Shown piece after piece: positions 59,685 through 64,000 of a stretch of 64,000 nt of DNA. Numbering within the stretch: position 1 is the first letter of the stretch; each line of letters opens with the position of its first letter. The position numbers and the translations under genes were made by a program. The stretch lies in assembly GCA_016234365.1 (NCBI GenBank), contig JACRER010000003.1:31567-95566 (forward strand). The letters are read 5' to 3'. The notes beneath the pieces were generated by a model. The model was not told where the DNA came from. It worked only from the letters and a program-made list of their open reading frames with translations, and made no database searches. This DNA comes from Elusimicrobiota bacterium. GTDB taxonomy: Bacteria > Elusimicrobiota > Elusimicrobia > Elusimicrobiales > UBA9959.

Positions 59685-60860
59685 ATGAAGATCTGGCTGC
59701 TATCGGACTATGACCATCGCAAGCATCTCGCTTTCAAGAGCATGCTGGCGAGGTTCTCCGCCGCTTTCCCGGACGCGAAGGCGGAATTCTCCGTTAAGAG
59801 CCGCCGCAGCCTCTGGGAGAGCCTCTTCGCCCACCTGCGCGACCCCAAGCGCAACCCGCTGGCCGACGTCATAGAGATCCCGCAGAACTGGACCGAACTG
59901 CTGTCGAGGCTGGGGCTGATAGCCGAGCTCGGCGGCCGGGTGGACGCCCTGGCGCACCGCCGTTTTCCCGATTTTGTGCTCAAGGAACTGTGCCGTAACG
60001 ACGAGAGCCGCGCCTTCTCCGCCCCGTGGTGGCTGGAAGCGCCGGCGCTGTTCTACCGGCCGCAGGCGCTTAAGGGCGCCGTGTCCGACCCGGAAGCCGA
60101 GCTGGCTTCCTGGGACGGGTTCCGCGCCGCGCTCGACCGCGTGGCGGCGCCCTCGAGGCGCAAGGAATTCCGCGTCCTTTCCGTGCCGGGCTCTTCGGGC
60201 CCGGTTTCCGTGGCCGACGTACTGCCGCGCGTCTGGGGCCGCCGGGGCGGCCTATTCTCCGACGATTTTAACCGCGCCACGTTCACCCGCGAGGAGACCG
60301 CCGGCGGCGTGGAGGACTGGCTGGAACTTGCCATCAGCGGCAAGATCGAGATCTTCAGCCCGGACCGTTTCGAGAACGGCCCGCGCCCGGCCGAAGAGTG
60401 CGCCTTCATCATGTCGCCGCGCAAACTCTCCGGGCGCTCCGGCCTGCGCATGCTGCCCTACCCCGGCTATCCTTCGGGCGGCGGGCTGATGCTGGTGTAC
60501 AACCTCAGCGTCTCCGCCTCGGGCAAGGACCCGGAAGGCGCGGCCGCCTTCGTGTCCTGGGCGCTGGAGAACCGCAACCTGTCGCTTTTTGCCGAGAGTT
60601 TCGGCGTGTTCCCGTGCCTCAAGCCGGCGTTCGAAGAGCGCCTGCGAGACGAGCGCGAGGGCGACGTTTACCGGCGACTCTTCTCCGCCCCGGAACTTAA
60701 ACCGAATATAATGGTGTACCCTACCGCGGAACTGCTGCTGGAGCGCGCGTTGTGGAACCTGTCGCTCAAGATAGCCCGCCGCGACTACGACCGCGAGGAC
60801 CTGACGCGGGAACTGATAATGGCCCAGGGGGAGGCCGATTACCTGCTTTCGCTGTATTAG
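59685..60860 (+). CDS. Family 1 solute-binding-protein-like protein without signal peptide
   Basis: MKIWLLSDYDHRKHLAFKSMLARFSAAFPDAKAEFSV...ADVIEIPQNWTELLSRLGLIAELGGRVDAL...YPSGGGLMLVYNLSVSASGKDPEGAAAFVSWALE; no N-terminal hydrophobic segment. Confidence 0.65.
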   Translation: MKIWLLSDYDHRKHLAFKSMLARFSAAFPDAKAEFSVKSRRSLWESLFAHLRDPKRNPLADVIEIPQNWTELLSRLGLIAELGGRVDALAHRRFPDFVLKELCRNDESRAFSAPWWLEAPALFYRPQALKGAVSDPEAELASWDGFRAALDRVAAPSRRKEFRVLSVPGSSGPVSVADVLPRVWGRRGGLFSDDFNRATFTREETAGGVEDWLELAISGKIEIFSPDRFENGPRPAEECAFIMSPRKLSGRSGLRMLPYPGYPSGGGLMLVYNLSVSASGKDPEGAAAFVSWALENRNLSLFAESFGVFPCLKPAFEERLRDEREGDVYRRLFSAPELKPNIMVYPTAELLLERALWNLSLKIARRDYDREDLTRELIMAQGEADYLLSLY

Positions 60861-60864
60861 CGAC

Positions 60865-62397
60865 ATGAACAAGAACTCCAGGGGAACTTACGCGGCCGCG
60901 CCGGTCGGGGCTTTCTACGAAGGCCGCGACGCCTTCATGCGCGCCGCGCTGGAGTCCGTCTCGGAACGCTTCGGGCTGGACGCCGCCTCCTTTTACGAAT
61001 TCGACGAGAAGCCCGGCCTGCTGCGCCTGCGCCTGCGCTACGCCGCCGGCGTCTCCTTCGAGCACGAGGAGGACCTGCGCCCCGCTCCCGGTTCTTCCGT
61101 GTCCCGCGCGCTGGACACGCTGGAGCCGGTAACCGCCAAGTCGCCGGGCGGCAGCTACCTCTATTCTCCCTTCCGTTTCGACTATTGCGACCCGGCCGGA
61201 GGCCACGGCGTGGTGCCCTGCTTCGGGGTGGTGCGGCTGGAGCGCGGCCCGCGCAAGCGCGGCTTCTCCGCGGCGGAGGCCGCCAAGGCCGACGGCTACC
61301 TCAAGTCCTTCCTGCGAGATTATTACAAAGCGGAGTTCTTTTCGCTCAACCGCAAGTACGACAAGAACGTGGCCGCGATCACCGAGCTGACCGAGGTGTT
61401 CGCCACCGCGCTGCGCGTGCGCGACAGCTTCAAGCACATCCTCGCCGGCATCCAGACCTATTTCGGCTTCGACCGCGTACGGCTCTACCTCATCGACGAG
61501 AAGAACCGCAAGCTCAAGGGCGAACTGTCCGCCGACATCCGCGGCCAGATCAAGAGCATTTCCTACGAAGAGATCCCGCTGGAGCCGGGCGCGCACCGGT
61601 TCGCCGATATAGTGCTGGGGCGCAGTTCCGGGGCCTTTATGGAGCGCTACAAGGACTGCGTGCTGTACATGCCGCTGTCCGTGCAGGGCGTCACCATCGG
61701 CCTGCTTATCGTGGACAACCTGCTCAGCCAGCAGCGCATAGAGCCGCAGGAACTGGCCATGCTCAAGTCCTTCGGCGGCCAGATAGCGCTGGCCGTGGAT
61801 AATTCCCGCCTGTTCGACAAGGTAGAGGAACTCTCGCTTTACGATGAGCTGACCAAGCTGCCGCTGCGCCGCTACTTCAACCAGCGCTTCCAGGAAGAGT
61901 TCTACCGCGCGGAGCGCTTCAAACAGCCGCTGGCGCTGATCTGGGCCGACGTGGATTACTTTAAAGAGGTCAACGATACCTACGGCCACCAGATCGGCGA
62001 CAAGGTGCTTAAAGAAGCCGGCCGCGTGATACTTTCCAACCTGCGCAAGATAGACTTCCCCTGCCGCTACGGTGGCGACGAGATCATTATCCTGCTGCCG
62101 CAGGCCAGCGGCGAGGAGGCCAGGCGCCTGGCCCAGCGTCTCAGCACGGAGCTGGCGGAACTGCGCATCCCGGTGCCGTTCTCCAAGGCCAAGGAGCTGC
62201 GCGTGACGCTCTCCATAGGTATTTCCACCTTCCCGCAGGACGCCTCCACCATGGACGCCCTGCTGGAGAAGGCCGACGACGCGCTGTACTGGGTGAAATC
62301 GCACGGGCGAGCCAGGATAGCCCTTTATTCCGACGTGGCCGAGGAACGCAAAAAGGCGGAGACTCCCGGAGGGACGAATGACGCACCACCGAAATAA
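60865..62397 (+). CDS. GAF-domain diguanylate cyclase
   Basis: GAF-like region (ILAGIQTYFGFDRVRLYLIDEKNRKLKGEL); GGDEF domain DELTKLPLRRYFNQRF, ADVDYFKEVNDTYGHQIGDKVLKE, CRYGGDEIIILLP. Confidence 0.93.
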   Translation: MNKNSRGTYAAAPVGAFYEGRDAFMRAALESVSERFGLDAASFYEFDEKPGLLRLRLRYAAGVSFEHEEDLRPAPGSSVSRALDTLEPVTAKSPGGSYLYSPFRFDYCDPAGGHGVVPCFGVVRLERGPRKRGFSAAEAAKADGYLKSFLRDYYKAEFFSLNRKYDKNVAAITELTEVFATALRVRDSFKHILAGIQTYFGFDRVRLYLIDEKNRKLKGELSADIRGQIKSISYEEIPLEPGAHRFADIVLGRSSGAFMERYKDCVLYMPLSVQGVTIGLLIVDNLLSQQRIEPQELAMLKSFGGQIALAVDNSRLFDKVEELSLYDELTKLPLRRYFNQRFQEEFYRAERFKQPLALIWADVDYFKEVNDTYGHQIGDKVLKEAGRVILSNLRKIDFPCRYGGDEIIILLPQASGEEARRLAQRLSTELAELRIPVPFSKAKELRVTLSIGISTFPQDASTMDALLEKADDALYWVKSHGRARIALYSDVAEERKKAETPGGTNDAPPK

Positions 62398-63757
62398 GAT
62401 CGCACTGGCGGCGCTGCTGGCCGCGGCCGGCGCGGTCCCCGCGGGCGCCGTCTTCGAAGACGTCGCCGCCGGCGCCCGGCAGCTGGGGCTGGGCGGCCAG
62501 GGGGCAGGCCTCGAGGACCCGCTTTCGGTTTTCGCCAACCCGGCGCTGCCCGGCGCCATCCGCAAGTTCGAATCCGGCGCGCATTTCACGGGCTCGCACC
62601 GCACCACGCAGGGACCGGCCGACTTCAGTTCCTACGGCGCCTGGGCGTCGCTGCCGCGCATGGCTTACGGCAGGATGGGGACGCTGTCCCTGGCCGGCCT
62701 CTACCGCGACGACGGCGGGCTGGTGACGGAGAAGACCATCCTCGTGGGCTGGGGGTCCAGCAACCTTAAGCGCCTGGACACGGGCCTCCTGGATTTTGGC
62801 GCCAATTTCAAGATCATGTCCGCGGCCATGTCGGCCGGGAAGGACTCGGGGATGGGCATAGGCCTGGACCTGGGCGCGGCTTTCCGCCCGGACAGTTCAC
62901 ATACGGTGGGCTTCTCCATCCTGAACCTTAACAATCCGTCCTACAAACTCGGCGAGCTCAAGGATAACGCCCCGCGCGTGATGCGCTTCGGCGTTTCCGA
63001 ACGGCGCGACGACTATACGCTTTCCCTGGACCTGGCCAAGCGCTCCGGCTCCGCAGGGCGCAAGGGCAATATCAGCCTGACGCCGGGAGTGGAGCACCTG
63101 TGGCGCACGGAGCGGTCCGGGCGGTTCTTCTCGCGCTTCGGCCTGAACCTGGCCTCGGGGGCTTCGGCGCTGAGCGCCGGCCTGGGCTGGAAGCACTCGG
63201 CCTCGGAGCTGTCCTACGGCATGGCGGTGCCGCTCACCGGCATGATAATTCCGGCGCATTCTATCACGCTGGCGCTGCGCTTCGGCGACCGCGACACCGA
63301 AGGCGAGTACGCCCGCATGATCAAGCAGGAGATCAAGTACCGCAAGGACCTGGTAGAGGCGCTCGACGAGTCCGCTCGCCGCGAGGCGCTGCTCAAGGAA
63401 GAACTTTCCTCGCTGAAATCCGAGATAGACTCCCTGAACGGCAAGCTCAAGGAGACGCGCGACCAGAAGGCCGCGGTGGCGGGGGAGAAAGAGCGGCTGG
63501 CCTCCATTGTGCGCAGGCAGGAAGCGGCCGAGGCGGAGCTTAAAGCGATGTCCGCCAAGCGCGCCGCCGACAGGCTAAACCACCTGCGCTACGAATACAG
63601 CAACGACTGGCAGGCCTACCTGAAGCTGCAGGGCGGCGGCGCGCCGCCCGACGTGCTGAAAGGGTCCCTGCAGCGCATGATAGCCGAGTTCCAGGACGCC
63701 GGCATCGACATCTCGCCGGCCACCGTGGAGCTCCAGTCCCTGTTGTCCGGCAAGTAG
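62378..63757 (+). CDS. PorV/PorQ (UPF0164)-like outer membrane protein with C-terminal coiled coil
   Basis: Signal peptide; VFEDVAAGARQLGLGGQGAGLEDPLSVFANPALPG; barrel-like repeats then coiled coil EALLKEELSSLKSEIDSLNGKLKETRDQKAAVAGEKERL. Confidence 0.75.
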   Translation: MTHHRNKIALAALLAAAGAVPAGAVFEDVAAGARQLGLGGQGAGLEDPLSVFANPALPGAIRKFESGAHFTGSHRTTQGPADFSSYGAWASLPRMAYGRMGTLSLAGLYRDDGGLVTEKTILVGWGSSNLKRLDTGLLDFGANFKIMSAAMSAGKDSGMGIGLDLGAAFRPDSSHTVGFSILNLNNPSYKLGELKDNAPRVMRFGVSERRDDYTLSLDLAKRSGSAGRKGNISLTPGVEHLWRTERSGRFFSRFGLNLASGASALSAGLGWKHSASELSYGMAVPLTGMIIPAHSITLALRFGDRDTEGEYARMIKQEIKYRKDLVEALDESARREALLKEELSSLKSEIDSLNGKLKETRDQKAAVAGEKERLASIVRRQEAAEAELKAMSAKRAADRLNHLRYEYSNDWQAYLKLQGGGAPPDVLKGSLQRMIAEFQDAGIDISPATVELQSLLSGK

Positions 63758-63887
63758 GCTCGGCAAGGGTGTGGCCCCGTCGGGTCGGTGTCTCGCACAC
63801 CGTGCTCGCACCTTGTCGCTCGGGCTCGTCGCTTACGTAAGCCTCGCCCTGCGCGACAACCCGCCGGAACCACACCCTTGCCGAGCC
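63757..63887. repeat. Nested multi-hairpin intergenic element, copy B
   Basis: Perfect 18-nt outer arms ggctcggcaagggtgtgg (63757-63774) / ccacacccttgccgagcc (63870-63887); inner hairpin cggtgt-ctcgc-acaccg (63786-63802); palindrome gcttacgtaagc (63831-63842). Confidence 0.8.
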
Positions 63888-64000
63888 AGAGGGAGCCGGC
63901 CTGTTCTCTGAGCGAGCGTTAGGGCGCAGGGCCAAGTGCCGGAGCGGACGGCCTATCATTATGGCCGCGGCGGCGCTGTCTGAGCCGAGCACTGTGTGCG

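Noticed and set aside
63888-64000. Possible RNA gene at the window end
   Set aside because: GC-rich sequence with no recognisable tRNA, tmRNA or rRNA features, and truncated by the window edge.

Overview
High-GC bacterial chromosomal segment, densely coded. The gene repertoire (GFTLIELMIVVAIIGILAAIAIP-type pilin, AOR, ATP-citrate lyase, UPF0164/PorV-like protein) would fit an Elusimicrobiota-like lineage, but taxonomy is only inferred. No rRNA, CRISPR array, prophage or intact transposase was found. Main modules in order: recG (5'-truncated); TonB-dependent receptor; type IV pilin; nrdR-nrdD-nrdG-dut; aconitase, ATP-citrate lyase (two subunits) and monomeric isocitrate dehydrogenase; receiver-domain remnant and MazG-like gene; pruA; a tungsten/molybdopterin island (LysR, tupABC, moeA, moaA, moaC, nucleotidyl cyclase with 50-aa repeats, MOSC, mogA, AOR, MoaD-like); tRNA-Arg(GCG); histidine kinase; UDP-sugar dehydrogenase; NodU-type carbamoyltransferase with DUF5989-like and SxtJ-like genes; trpS-scpA-scpB-galT-glgA-trmO; an RND efflux operon whose TetR and TolC are one ORF; ftsX-envC-ctpA; tsaD bracketed by long inverted repeats; SBP-like protein, GGDEF protein and a PorV-like protein. 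Strongest leads: (1) two copies of a nested multi-hairpin intergenic element (8496-8624, 63757-63887); (2) long inverted repeats with GGGGWC...GWCCCC ends, two of which bracket tsaD; (3) a class III cyclase with ten exact 150-bp-period repeats inside the tungsten-cofactor island; (4) the in-frame TetR-TolC ORF; (5) a structured leader/sRNA with its own terminator at 54018-54118; (6) NrdD with a C-terminal redoxin-like domain. All calls come from reading the sequence and supplied translations; no database search was run.
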